A stretch of 64,000 nucleotides of DNA from Solea solea (lineage: Eukaryota > Chordata > Actinopteri > Pleuronectiformes > Soleidae), in NCBI RefSeq assembly GCF_958295425.1, contig NC_081146.1, positions 26,233,264 through 26,297,263 on the forward strand, written 5' to 3'. Shown one piece after another: positions 1 to 10,940 of the stretch. Each line of letters begins with the position of its first letter. Positions within the stretch are counted from its first letter, which is position 1. The position numbers were made by a program, and so were the translations under genes. Under the pieces are notes generated by a model. It was not told the DNA's origin and made no database searches. It saw nothing but the letters and a program-made list of their open reading frames with translations.

Positions 1-863
1 CATTCTCCAGATATCACATTCAGAAGACGCGTTACGCTCGTATTGAAATCCCAGACATCTGATTTAACCGAGCCAAAAATGTGTCCCGATCTGTAATGAG
101 CATTCAGACGCCAGCGAGGATAAAAATACAGATGAAAGAAGGAGCGTAAATCAGAGGGAACTTTCTATATATTTATAGTCTCAGTCTCAGTCTCTCCCCC
201 CCCCCCCCCCCCCCCCAACACACACACACACACACAGGAGAGGTTTGAAGTGAACTCCAGGGTCGCAAAGTCCCAGTCGACTGCTCCATTATTTATGAGT
301 TGAGACGTTGTCGACTTTTTTGCCGTGTTCATTTCATACAGCCGATTTTTCGTGGAAATTTCAGCGCTTCAGTCAACCAAGAATTTCTTTGGTTGATTAC
401 AGTTGATTTATTATCATCATACAAAGCTGTACGACAACAATTTAAAGTGCTACAACTGAAGCGGCGCAAGAAAATATACCAGTACTGATGAATATTAATG
501 AAGAATGGAGTTAAAACAAGTTAAAAAAGGCTCTTGTAGCTCGAGGACTTCATCCTGCTGCTGATGTTTCACATTTGTTTTGAATAGGATTTGATTTGCA
601 AATCTGTCTGACAGAGAAGTTCCATCCAGCTGAAACTTTCTGGTTTACAGAAAGTTTGACGACACCACACCGTGTTATGGAGAAGTTATGGGATATTTTT
701 TTTATACCTTTTTCAGGCGTTGCACTGACGGTCCCTGCGCTCCACTGTCACTGACGATGTTGTAGCTTTACTGTCATTGATCACGGAAGTTTGAATCTGT
801 GAATATCTTTCTAAATTATGACAGACAGATGTTTAATTCTCTTAATAATCTTAGAAGTAAATG
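1..863. other. non-coding, no gene recognised
   Basis: I see no supported exon on either strand. Positions 196-216 are an uninterrupted run of 21 C, followed directly by a (CA)n tract to about 236. The short open frames here lack splice context or family similarity. The stretch could be intron of the minus-strand gene that starts at 6755, but nothing in it shows this. Confidence 0.5.
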
Positions 864-1172
864 TTGGAATAATAAGTAGATTTTGGAATAAGTAGATTTT
901 AGAACAATAAGTAGATTTTTGGAATAATAAGTAGATTTTGGAATAATAAGTAGATTTTGGAATAATAAGTAGATTTTGGAATAAGTAGATTTTAGAACAA
1001 TAAGTAGATTTTTGGAATAATAAGTAGATTTTGGAATAAGTAGATTTTTGAATAATAAGTAGATTTTGGAATAAGTAGATTTTTGAATAATAAGTAGATT
1101 TTGGAACTTTAAGTAGATCATGCAACAATAAGTAGATTTTGGAACAAGACGTAGATTTTGGAACTTTAAGTA
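864..1172. repeat. AT-rich minisatellite, about 14-19 bp unit
   Basis: Tandem copies of a unit close to GGAATAATAAGTAGATTTT alternate with a shorter form lacking the second AATA. The array keeps two minus-strand frames open (Tyr/Ser/Lys/Ile-rich), but these are repeat artefacts. Confidence 0.9.
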
Positions 1173-1720
1173 GAAATACACTGTAAAATAAAATATACTC
1201 TTAATGATCTGTATTACATGATATTAAAATATACACTTATTAACTTTTCTTATCAATGCATCTAATATTTAGTGTCTTTCATCACAGAAACACCTGTGGT
1301 CTCATGTCACCATATACAGATATAATATCTTATAGTATCTTCTTTTTTTGGTTGTTATTTGTAGATTTTAAAGGGAAAAACATATTCTGATGGCGTCACT
1401 TTATTTTAAATCTCTTACAGGAGGAAAACTGAACTGCAAGTTTGACGTGAAGTTCTCGTCTCTAACTCTCAGATGGCAGATTACATACCAGTGTCGTGGC
1501 TCTGGCTACTCTCTGATTCGCGATATATCCCCAAAAGTCTCCCATGGTCGCTGCTGCGTCCACAAACTGTGTCAAATTAAGTCCACAGCCTCCACAAAGC
1601 CACGAGTGACAACAGGAAACGGCCGCAGGAGCAGAGCGAGTGTTGCAGTGGTGAGAGGAAGAGAAGCAGCAGCTGCTCCACAGTAAATACGCACGTTGTG
1701 CTGGGAGTCATGTATTTATA

Positions 1721-1752
<32 letters not shown>

Positions 1753-1904
1753 GACTGTGTCACACGCAGCAAGTATGAAACAAACAAAGAAAACAAAACA
1801 AAAAACAGAGCAGGCGGAGTCTGTGGATGACCAATCACAAACTGTTCTGAGCAGAAAAAAAGACAAACAAAAACAGAGCCAATCAACACAAACTTCTGAA
1901 CCCA
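1173..1904. other. non-coding, with a (CTG)10 tract
   Basis: Unique-looking sequence without supported exons. Positions 1721-1750 are ten uninterrupted GCT/CTG triplets. A plus-strand open frame at 1390-1686 has no recognisable domain and no convincing splice context. Confidence 0.5.
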
Positions 1905-2425
1905 CGGTAATCTGATTCAACTGTAATCTGAAACCACAGTAATCTGATTATACTGTAATCTGAACCCACAGTAATCTGATTCAACTCTAATCTGAACCCA
2001 CAGTAAACTGATTCAGTCCTGATCTGATTCAACACTAATCTGATTCAACTCTAAACTGACCCAACAATAATATAAACCGACAGTAATCTGATTCAACACT
2101 AATCTGACTGAACAATAAAATGAGCCCACAGTAAACTAATTCAACATTAATCTGATACACCTCTAATATGATTCAACACTAATCTGAACCCACAGTAATT
2201 TTATAAAACTCTAATCTGAACAAACAATAATCTGACTAATCTGATTCTACTGTAATCTGATTCAACATCAATTTTATTCAACTCTCATCCGAACCCACAG
2301 TATTCTGATTCAACACTTATCTGAACCCACAGTAATCTGATTAAACTCTAATATGAACAAACAATAATCTGACTCAAGACTAATCTGATTCAACACTAAT
2401 CTGAACCCACAGCTGTAATCTGATT
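1905..2425. repeat. degenerate minisatellite
   Basis: Roughly 16-bp half-units alternate between AATCTGATTCAACTCT-like and AATCTGAACCCACAGT-like forms over about 520 bp, with many point differences. This points to an old array. Confidence 0.85.
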
Positions 2426-3198
2426 CAACATTAGTGTGTATTATTGGAAGTACTGCTTTAAACAATCTCTTGTGTTCACATTGTTATGTCGTTAATTTAA
2501 GCCAAAGTGCTTCAACCCAGATCTGAACCGAATGATCGCATTAAACCTTAAATACAAAGACAAAGTCACTGTTCAATCGTTTTAACTTTGACATTAAAGT
2601 GGATGAGAGGCCAAACTGTGCTCACAGCTCCCTCTGCTGGACACTCCAGGTAGAGCATAAACACCTGAATCTGTTCACAAATCATTTCCATCCTGAAATG
2701 AAGCAGAGTAGTGATGATGATGATGATAATGATGAAGAAGATGATGATCCTCCTCCTCACACTTAATACCAGAGTTTTTCCACTGCTCCATAACAACCTG
2801 ACCAACAAATGACCAAAGACAGACAAACAACAAACCCTCAGAGACCACAACACAAACACAAACAACACAAACAACACAAACAGAAACAACACAAATCTAC
2901 AGACTTCATATAAAACTCCAAACATCTGCTGTTCATTCAAAAACATTACTTAGAAAATAGTTATTAAAAGGCACAAAGTCTTTGTGTAGTGTACTTGTAC
3001 AAGGTACTGACACCGAGAGGTGGCTGCAATGTGAGTGCCCCCTGCTGCTCAGAAACGGTAGGGAAAAAAGACAGATTACAGCCACAAGAGACAGATATTT
3101 CATTATTGATTAATCTGTCCATAAAATACACATTCTTCAGAATACAAAATACTTTGTAAAAGTAAACTAGAAGTGTATAGCTGACTGTCAAATTTTAT
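2426..3198. other. non-coding, outer arm of a dispersed element
   Basis: No exon is supported. From about 2968 the text (AAGGCACAAAGTCTTTG, then CTTGTACAAGGTAC) matches the outer arm seen before the fold-back element at 57.63 kb, so this is probably the left outer end of the copy described at 3199. Confidence 0.45.
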
Positions 3199-3640
3199 AT
3201 CTTTATCCCACTGTTAGACACACTTTTCCAACAGGAAACTGAAGTTTGTAAACCACTCACTCTCCCACACCAAAGCCCACAGAGAAGATAGATCGATAGA
3301 TAGATCGATAGATAGATACTTTATTCATCTCACAGAGAAATTCACAAAACCAGTGATTTTAACATCTCACACACAGGAGTTGTTGATCCACTGCTGCCTC
3401 CATCACTAACTTCAAATGTCTGATTTTGTCAATTTGGCTTTTGAAATCCTTTGTTCAGATTGACCTCAGTGACACAAAGTGACCACACGAGGCAGCAGTA
3501 GACCAGCAGCTCCTGTGTCCATGTGAGCAAAAATCAGTGATTTTTTTCTATGGACTTTGGTGTGGGAGAGTGAGTGGTTTAAAAACTTCAGTTTCCTGTT
3601 GGAAAGGTCTGTCTAACAGTGAGATAAAGACGTGAAACAT
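3199..3640 (+). mobile_element. fold-back element, family A, copy 1
   Basis: A stretch running from TTTGTAAACCACTCACTCTC to its near reverse complement GAGAGTGAGTGGTTTAAAAA. Both arms also carry TTTCCAACAGG / CCTGTTGGAAA and GTGATTTT-type motifs. The long inverted arms and the absence of any coding capacity identify a non-autonomous (MITE-like) DNA element. A GATA/GATC microsatellite at about 3287-3320 interrupts the left arm. At least seven related copies occur in this window. Confidence 0.8.
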
Positions 3641-3866
3641 ATTAACCGATGTGCATTTTATTAGGTGAGATTTAGAAAGAAAGACACTGACAGAGTAAGT
3701 CATCTGTCCCTCTGTTGTCAGCCACATCCTTGAGTTTCTGTCGCTGTGGCGACCAAAACAGGATGTTTTACACAGGTGCTCCTGGATCATGAGATACAGC
3801 AGAGCAGCTGCAGACAGACAGTCTGCAAATGGCACATACACTCTCTCGCAGAGTAAACACTCAGTG

Positions 3867-4013
3867 CTTCTTCTTCTTCTTCTTCTTCTTCTTCTTCTTC
3901 TTCTTCTTCTTCTTCTTCTTCTTCTTCTTCTTCTTCTTCTTCTTCTTCTTCTTCTTCTTCTTCTTCTTCTTCTTCTTCTTCTTCTTCTTCTTCTTCTTCT
4001 TCTTCTTCTTCTT

Positions 4014-4043
<30 letters not shown>
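3867..4043. repeat. (CTT/GAA)59 microsatellite
   Basis: A perfect, uninterrupted 177-bp CTT tract. It is a homopurine-homopyrimidine mirror repeat, the kind of sequence that can adopt triplex DNA. The poly-Leu, poly-Phe and similar open frames across it are artefacts. Confidence 0.98.
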
Positions 4044-4045
<2 letters not shown>

Positions 4046-4305
4046 GTTTCCCTGCAGAGCGACAGGATCCGGTGGATCAGTCCACCAGAGAGTCAGCTGA
4101 CGTCAAACACTAACCTCCAGAGACGCAGCAACAACACTAACCTGCTCACGCGACACAGTGTGTGTGCGCTTAAACACCGTTAAACACCTGCCTCGCGAAT
4201 GACTTTAAACCATCTGTCAATCAAACACTTGGGGGCGGGATCAGACAAAGGTGAGGGACAAGCAAGTGGCCGTTAATAAAACATGGAAAACGGACTACTC
4301 AAATG

Positions 4306-4680
4306 CCAGGTAACAAAAAGGTGTATTTTATTTTGAAAGAATGACTATAATAAAAGATAACATGAAAACGTGCATTTTATTTTGAAATAACTACTAAATA
4401 AAATGAAAGATAACATAAAACGTGCATTTTATTTTGATAGAATATCGAATAAAATGAAAGATAATATAAAAACGTGTATTTTATTTTGAAAGAATGACGT
4501 CTAAAATTAAAGAAAACATAAAAATATGTATTTTATTTTGAAAGAATAATGACTAAATTGAAATATAAGACAAAAATGTCTATTTTATTTTGAAGGAGTA
4601 CGACTAAAATAAAAGACAACATCAAAACGAGTATTTTCTTTTATGAGAATAGTAAGAATAACGACTAAAAACATTTTATT
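4306..4680. repeat. minisatellite, about 55-bp unit
   Basis: About seven diverged copies of a unit containing GTGCATTTTATTTTGAAAGA followed by ACTAAAATAAAAGATAACAT. Confidence 0.88.
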
Positions 4681-5284
4681 TTGAATCACGAGGAACAGCT
4701 GACCTAAGGTCAGGGGAAAGGTCATGTCCAGTTTTCTCACCACGTCACCTCACTTCATTTCATTTGCCAAAAAGCAATTAAAAAAACTGTTGGTTTTTAT
4801 TCCCCCCAGATAATCTGGATCAGAACGTCTTAGTTTGTTTGTTTTAATGTGCTTATAGTTGATCGCTGAGATTTGTTCCCACAATTTTGCAACAAAAATC
4901 TAATTTTAAAACCAAAAATCTGTGATTTATCTTATGTCAACAGGACTAATGAGTTAATGAAGGAGGTGCTGGGCTTCATCTCACTAAGTGACGCCTTCAC
5001 CTTTGGTTCACACGGAGGATTTAACACTAGTTAACGAGCCGTCGCTGACAGTCACCGTGTCCTTTGTTCGCTTCGTTCACAACAGAAACCCGAGCCGCTA
5101 AAAATCCACCTGGACTTTTACGTCAGAGAGAAAGAAACAATATTAAAAAGAAACGTCAGTGCAGGGCTGGATTTAATCTAGTCAAGTGAACTCAGAGAAA
5201 ACATGGCTGCCAATGGGAATGCAAGGAAAAAATTATGTTAGCCACATCACAAAATAAAATCTATGTTAACTTAAGTCTATAATG
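4681..5284. other. non-coding, no gene recognised
   Basis: No exon with credible splice sites or similarity was found on either strand. Confidence 0.5.
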
Positions 5285-5560
5285 TCTTCAGAACGTGTTC
5301 AAATCTTTATCTCAGATTTTTCCAACAGGAAACTGTTTGAAAATCACTCACTGTCCCAAACCAAAGCCCATAGAGAAAATGAGTGATTTAACATCACAGC
5401 ACACACGAGTTGTTGTTGTTGTTGTTGCAAACTTCAGTTTCCTGTTGCAAAAGTCTAACAGTGAGATAAAGACGTGAACATGCTCTTCAGTTATTGTAGA
5501 CTTAAACTGACGTAGATTTGATAAGGTTAGACATTATTTAAGTGGAGAAAAAAAATCTGT
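5285..5560 (+). mobile_element. fold-back element, family A, internally deleted copy 2
   Basis: It begins with the family arm (CTTTATCTCAGATTTTTCCA, then GAAAATCACTCACTGTCCCA) and passes after a short centre into the opposite arm (AACTTCAGTTTCCTGTTGCA, GTGAGATAAAGACGTGAACA). Most of the middle is missing compared with the other copies. Confidence 0.75.
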
Positions 5561-6710
5561 CTGCTTGGACTCACAAGTAAAGCAGAATAAAATGACATCA
5601 GCACAGTGAAGCAAAGACTGGTTCTCAGTTTTGTTTTACTTGCAGTTTACGGACCTGAAACCACACAGCGCAAACTTCCCAATAAAACAGAGCTTTACAA
5701 CCAACACGCACTCGTGTCCCGTCTCCACGGCAACAGCAGAGCAGCATCCGGCAGCAGGACGATCAAGAGGACTCTCTGGAGGCAATCAAACCTCAGCAGG
5801 TTGACTAATGTGTGTGATGTGACACATTAGGTCCACAGGTTAAAGGTCAGCCGCGAGGATTCTGTGCCTTGCCCACAGGCTGTAGCAGCCTCTTCCTGCG
5901 AACTTTCTGCAAAGTTCTTTTATCATAATGCATTGTATATAACATTGTATATAACTGACCCATCTTTAATTTCATCTCAGTAAACGCCCCCTCCTGGTTG
6001 AAGGCTTCCTCAGAGATTTAAGTGGAAAGAACCAAACCAAAGCTTATTCATTAAATCATTAAGTTTGACTCATTCCAGCTTACAAGAAAAGTAATTACTG
6101 CAACAACAGAAACATCAAGACACTTTGTGACTCAATGAAACGCACCCTCATGTTCCGAATATAAACAATTATTACGACTATGTTTGAGGCTGATCTGCTG
6201 CCTGACACGCGCACAGACAGTGCATTGCTGTGGTAACACAAATGAATAACAAAGCCAACAAAAAAGTAGAGATATTGCTGAAGCGATAATACGTGGATGG
6301 ATGTGGTTTATGCCGAATGAAAGAGCACTTCGCCGTGACTGTCATTTATTTGTCAAATCATGTTTATCGCGTTCGTATATTTAACGACGCGTCTCTAAAG
6401 CGAGAATCACTCAACTTCACCAGGAGGTTCCGTAAATGTTGCCTCAACGGCCAGCGTCGCATCATCACTTCACTTCCTGGCACAAGAGTGGTATCTGACG
6501 GACGAAAGTCGTCGCTTGGCAGCGAGGTTAAAGACTTTCTGCGGTTTACCGGCGGCCGGTTCTCTCAGCACGGTCACCGCGGAGCTTTTATTCGAGTTCT
6601 GACGGACTCCATGTTAGTTTTCTTCCCGGGGAGAGAAGTCGATGAGAGGCAGCGGAGGAGGCGCTAGCGCCGCGGCTAACAGGTCCAGAAGAAAGAAAGA
6701 GGGAACTTAC
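5561..6710. other. non-coding or intronic; GC-rich from 6.4 kb
   Basis: If the minus-strand exon at 6711-6755 is real, this is the start of its first intron. The sequence becomes CpG-rich after about 6430. At 5727-5745 there is an RFX X-box-like site (GTCTCCACGGCAAC). The plus-strand open frame at 6293-6667 resembles no family I know. Confidence 0.4.
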
Positions 6711-6755
6711 AGATGTGAGCAGAGGCTTCATCTGCTCGCTGTGCTCTTCCTCCAT
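6711..6755 (-). CDS. first coding exon of an unidentified minus-strand gene
   Basis: Reading the minus strand, an ATG at 6755 in a strong context (A at -3, G at +4) encodes MEEEHSEQMKPLLTS and runs straight into a consensus donor, GTAAGT, giving a phase-0 junction. An in-frame upstream ATG at 6821 would add 22 residues. The acidic start followed by a dileucine is compatible with many membrane or trafficking proteins, so I do not assign a family. The exon sits just downstream of a TATA/CCAAT/GC-box promoter in a CpG-rich block, which is the main reason to believe it. No later exon could be recognised between here and position 1, so the gene probably continues outside the window or has exons too short to see. 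Confidence 0.5.
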
Positions 6756-6864
6756 TTTGTGACACACGCGGTGAAAAGTGCTCTTCCTCGTTGTTTGTCC
6801 CCGCTGAAGATGACCACTCATGTGACCGCTGAAGGGGCTTCAGCAGCAGCCGCCGGCTCCGCTG

Positions 6865-7020
6865 TTCCTCCGCCACTTAAACGCGACGACCTCGATATAT
6901 AAACTCCAGCTGCTAAGCCCCGCCTTCTCTTTGATGGACAGCGCGGTCCTCCATTGACGCGGTACAAGTCGTTATGCCTCCGCCAATCAGAGAGCAGGAG
7001 AGCGGAGTGGGCGGAGTCAT
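6865..7020 (-). promoter_or_regulatory. CpG-rich promoter, minus strand
   Basis: On the minus strand a TATA-like TTTATATATC lies at 6903-6894, an inverted CCAAT box (ATTGG) at 6986-6982, and a GC box in GACTCCGCCCAC at about 7017-7006. CpG density is clearly higher than in the flanks. The spacing puts transcription start near 6865, upstream of the exon at 6711-6755. Confidence 0.6.
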
Positions 7021-7194
7021 AACGGTCACGGAGCATGGGAGTTTATTTTCGTCACCTGTGGATTAACGACAAACTTTAATAAGAATAAATAAAAGTACAA
7101 TTACACTGCATTATTATTTTATTATTTCATTGTTTTATCGTTGGTTACATCTGATTGTGTTTATTTCATTATTTCGTTACTACAGTGTTTGTGT

Positions 7195-7672
7195 TCGCAA
7201 TAACTTTGCGTTCCTTCGCAATTACTTTAAAGTTGCTAAGTTATTGTGCAGGAACACAAAAGTATTGCGATGGAACGCAAGTTATTGTGAGAGAACGCAA
7301 AAGTCATTGCAAGGAAGTTGTGATGTAACGCAAACATTATTGCGAGAGAATGCGAACGTTTCTGCGAAGGAATTACAATGTAGCACAAAAGTTATTGCGA
7401 TGTAGCGCAAAAGCTATTGCGATGTAGCGTAAAAGTTATTGCGATGTAGCGTAAAAGTTATTGCGATGTAGCGCAAAAGTTATTGCGATGTAGCGCAAAA
7501 CTTATTGCGATGTAGCGCAAAACTTATTGTGAGGGGATTTTGATGGAACGCAAATGCTATTGCGATGGAACACAAAACTTATTGGGATGGAACGTAAAAG
7601 TTATTGTGAGAAAAAAGTTATTGCGATAGAACACAAAAGTTATTGCGAGGGAATTTTGATGGAACGCAAAAG
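7195..7672. repeat. minisatellite, about 22-bp unit with CpG
   Basis: Tandem copies close to AAAGTTATTGCGATGTAGCG are most regular at 7385-7530 and degenerate on both sides, with variants in which GATGTAGCG becomes GATGGAACG or GAGAGAACG. Confidence 0.92.
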
Positions 7673-8355
7673 ATTACTCTAAAAACATACCCAGCCTATT
7701 GTTATGGATAAAAACATTAATTTTAATAGTTAGTTGTGTAACAGCATTAATATTATAAACCCTGTATGTTATATACAGTGTGTGTGTGTGTGGGCATATA
7801 CATATACATGCATATGTAACAATGATTTGTGCGTCATGTCATGGGAGAACGTTGAAGTGCAGGTGCATCACCGTCCACAAAGACAGCAGCTGTCGTCACT
7901 TTTAAAGGAGCGTGGCTTATTGTTTGTGTGGCGCGACAGACTCACAAAAGTGAACGACACAAACACACAGAACGACACATTAATAATACTTTTAACTAAC
8001 ACTATGAACCGTGTGTTGTCAGATGTCAGTGACAAAGAGCAGGGAAGTGGCTCTTTCCCACTATTTGAGACAGTCCTTGAATGCAGCAGCCCCTGCCGTG
8101 AGAGGTTTAATGACACACAACAAAATCAGAATTGTTCAAATCTGAGGAGCCACAGGAAGGTGGAGCAGCTTATCGCTAATAAGCAGCTCCGTGTGTGTGT
8201 GTGACAGATTATTTCATTACAAGCCTTTTATTTAAAGTGTTTCACACACACTTCATTAAATTTGTACTTCTAACATCTGTTACCATGGAGACAGCCATAA
8301 CACGATGAGGTCAAAGGCAAAGGTCAACACGACATCATCACATACACGTACAAAG
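7673..8355. other. non-coding, no gene recognised
   Basis: No supported exon. The plus-strand frame at 7734-8204 has low-complexity start sequence and no recognisable domain. A GTTACCATGGAGAC X-box-like sequence lies at about 8279-8292. Confidence 0.45.
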
Positions 8356-8560
8356 ACCCGCATGGTCACTTTGTGTCACTGAGGTAAATCTGAACAAAGG
8401 ATTTCAAACACAGAATTGACTAAATCAAAAATCTAAATTTGAACTTAGTGATGGAGGCAGCAGTGGATCAACAACTCCTGTGTGTGTGATATTAAAATCA
8501 CTGATTTTCTCTGTGGGGTTTGGTGTGGGAGAGTGAGTGGTTTAAAATTTAAATTTTCTA
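8356..8560 (-). mobile_element. fold-back element, family A, truncated copy 3
   Basis: Same internal text as the other copies but in reversed orientation (GGTCACTTTGTGTCACTGAG, then TTAGTGATGGAGGCAGCAGT), ending in the arm GAGAGTGAGTGGTTTAAAAT. The other arm is missing. A (GT)n tract follows. Confidence 0.75.
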
Positions 8561-9138
8561 TGAATTTAAAGTGTGTGTGTGTGCGTGCGTGCGTGTGTGT
8601 GTGCGTGTGTTTCATTACCAGATTAAGAAACCCTGCATGTGTGCAGCTCTCTTATTAAAATATCAGATGACCTTTGACCCACTGTGGTTAGGTAACATTT
8701 TTCATGGTCTTTTGTTAAAAGTGGCCTGAAGTTAAAGCATTAAAGGAAAAGTTCACTGTTTGAGGGAAGTTCCTCATTGAGAGTCAGTGCTGAGACACGT
8801 CCTCCTTTGGGACATCGATAAGCAGCAGTGGACGTCGTCGCTGGGACGACGGTGGCTTTTTCGGAAGTTCTTCGTTAAAGAGAAATCCGTCTGATTGGCT
8901 GTCAGATGTGCAAATCACATCTGACATACTCACCTCTGTTCTTGTCATGTCAATTTATTATTTCATATTTGTTTTACGATCTCACCAGGAAACCCCCAAA
9001 CAAAAAACAAAAAGCACAAAATCAGAATTTCCCGAATTATATTAAATAATAAAACGTATATGGATTACATTTTCGGGTTTTAGCTTCTTAGCTGAACATG
9101 TAAAGATCATATTTACTCATGTTCAGTTTGTACCGTAC
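8561..9138. other. non-coding, no gene recognised
   Basis: Contains a GT/GC microsatellite at 8571-8612. No exon is supported. If the broken LRAT-like copy once had a final exon it would be expected here, but I could not recognise one. Confidence 0.4.
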
Positions 9139-9879
9139 CTGGTTTAGTTGTGACTTTCCATAGTGCACATATGTAGCCAGCTGTTCACAGTTGTTGGAAG
9201 CGAGACTGTATTGTCCACAGTTCTTATACTTCTCCTCAATTCCTTCTATTATCTGTGAATCTATTATCGCTGAAGACAAAGTCTTCATCGTCCATGTAAT
9301 TGAACGACTCATACGTGGCATCTGAGGTTTTTCCAAAAACACAATCCGATTTCAATTTCTATGGACCTGCCGTTGTTATGAAGAAAGACACAAATGTATG
9401 AATACAAACACAGCGCCGCCATGGCCGCCGTGGCCGTCATGGCTGTCACTCCAACAACCAATGCCTAATTTTGAAAAATGCCAAGAAGTGAGAGCAGCTA
9501 CAGCGTTACAAAAAAGGGAGGAGTCTGGGACAACAAGCCTCATGTAATGAAAGCATGGACTAAAATAGCCAATGGCTAAATTTGATTGCAGTTGCCGATG
9601 TTCTACCAGAGAGGGCAGCAGATACACTGATTTTTAATTTCAATACTTGACACTTAACGGTGGAGATTTGCGCGTTGAATCCACTGAGATCGACCGATGT
9701 ATCGCAAACACTTATCCTTCTGGTGCCCCCGACGTGCTTTTTACGAGTTTATTAACTTGATTTCACGGCGTCCACACGTCTGGCGAGGACGACGTTTTTC
9801 TACCAACTACAGAATCTTATTAATTGGTCATGAACGTAGCTGTGAGTTGGTCAGTAGTAGTTGGACTCAGCTTGACATA

Positions 9880-10000
9880 GGGCGAAAGGACAGACAACCG
9901 TCCATCACAGGGACAGACAACAGACGGTCACAGGGACAGACAACCGTCCACTCTCATGGTCAATTTGGAGTGTTTTTGGACTATGGGACATGCAAACTCT
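9880..10000. repeat. dispersed repeat fragment
   Basis: Text of the type TCCATCACAGGGACAGACAA ... GTTTTTGGACTATGGGACAT. A related fragment lies at 12680-12775 in the last intron of the intact LRAT-like gene (CCCTCACAGGGACACACAGA ... TTTTTGGACAGTGGGAGGAA). From general knowledge this resembles a widespread fish repeat; I cannot name its family. Confidence 0.5.
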
Positions 10001-10044
10001 GCGTCTTCTTGCTGACCACTGCACCAACCATGTGACCGTTACAG

Positions 10045-10091
10045 AAATCTAATATAATAAAATGAAGGATTCATTTTATTATATTAGATTT
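10045..10091. repeat. perfect 22-bp inverted repeat with 3-nt spacer
   Basis: 10045-10066 and 10070-10091 are exact reverse complements around the spacer GGA. The right arm overlaps the point where the signal-peptide exon of the broken LRAT-like copy departs from the intact copy and supplies the premature TAA. The AT-rich arms could extrude as a hairpin. Confidence 0.95.
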
Positions 10092-10940
10092 TCAGCAGGA
10101 GGATCAGAGACATGAAGATCAGCTTCTTCATCGTTGCAGCGACAGTTAGAGTCTGATGAGACAGAGAGAACATAAAGGATTAACATATGCATTTATTCAT
10201 AGATGATGATGATGATGACAATCATAAAACGTCCTCATGCGTGCACGTGGAAAGTGTGTCCGTTATATTCTACTCAAATGTTTTCATCGTGGTACACTTC
10301 AGTCTGGAATGGTACAGTCCCGGGTCAGGCTTGCGAACACCACCTTGACTAAGTGGGCGGAGAGTGGGCGGAGAGTGGGGGTGTCCCCTGGCCACGTCAG
10401 CGTGTCAAAAGAATATTAAATTTGACATTTAATATTTAAGGTTCAGGTTTAAACTTTTAGATGTGACATTTAACGTTGAGAGTCAAAACTTTCTTTTGAC
10501 ATTCAAACACTAACTTTGTTTAAAAGTTTTAAAATTATATTTTAAATATTTATATATTAAATATATATATATATTAATTTAGATTGTTAGGTTAGAACTT
10601 TAAAATTCAAACTAAACTTTTCGATTTAAAATGTAAGGTTTAGGTTTAAACAGGTGAAATTGACATTTAAACTTTAAAACTTTACATTTAAACATTAATG
10701 ACTAGATTTAAAAAAAAAAAATTAAAAGTAAAATCTGAATTTACCTTTGGATTAAAAACAAAGGAAACAACCTGAAATAACAAAAATGATATATTTGAGC
10801 TTATGAGCTTCATGTCTTATTAAAAAACCACAACACAGAATGTGATGTTTTCAGTGAGGTCACAGCAGAGGTCAGAGGTCAGAGGTCAGAGGTCTTACCT
10901 TCCTCACGTCTCCTCATATACAACGTTAGAAGAACACAGC

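Larger units (their letters stand above)
9139..10940 (-). pseudogene. broken tandem copy of the LRAT-like gene
   Basis: Three pieces match the intact neighbour at 11.9-14.3 kb in order and strand. (1) A leader ends at donor GTAAGA (10898-10893) and is preceded by the same repeated GTCAGAGGTC flank. (2) A signal-peptide exon begins at 10131 and reads MKKLIFMSLILLLKI, then hits a stop at 10086-10084; the intact copy reads through here. (3) An exon at 9366-9139 keeps the C-terminal core around SNNCEQLATYVHYG and a donor GTACGG. This third exon has an in-frame TAG two codons after its acceptor (9361-9359). It is 228 nt long against 227 in the intact gene, so its frame also shifts internally. The exon with the first catalytic histidines is not found between them. 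The motif reads NNCEQ instead of NNCEH. I infer a dead or dying duplicate; assembly error is the alternative. Confidence 0.75.

Noticed and set aside
811..1181. Two overlapping minus-strand frames rich in Tyr, Ser, Lys and Ile
   Set aside because: They lie on the AT-rich minisatellite and change frame with its units.
3789..4113. Long poly-Leu and poly-Phe open frames
   Set aside because: They are translations of the CTT microsatellite; a pure triplet repeat has no stops in any frame.
5606..5830. Plus-strand frame with an apparent acceptor (TTACTTGCAG)
   Set aside because: No family similarity and no matching donor or partner exons.
9697..10035. Plus-strand frame of 112 codons between the pseudogene exons
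   Set aside because: Spans a dispersed repeat and shows no protein family; it also does not match the missing LRAT exon on the minus strand.
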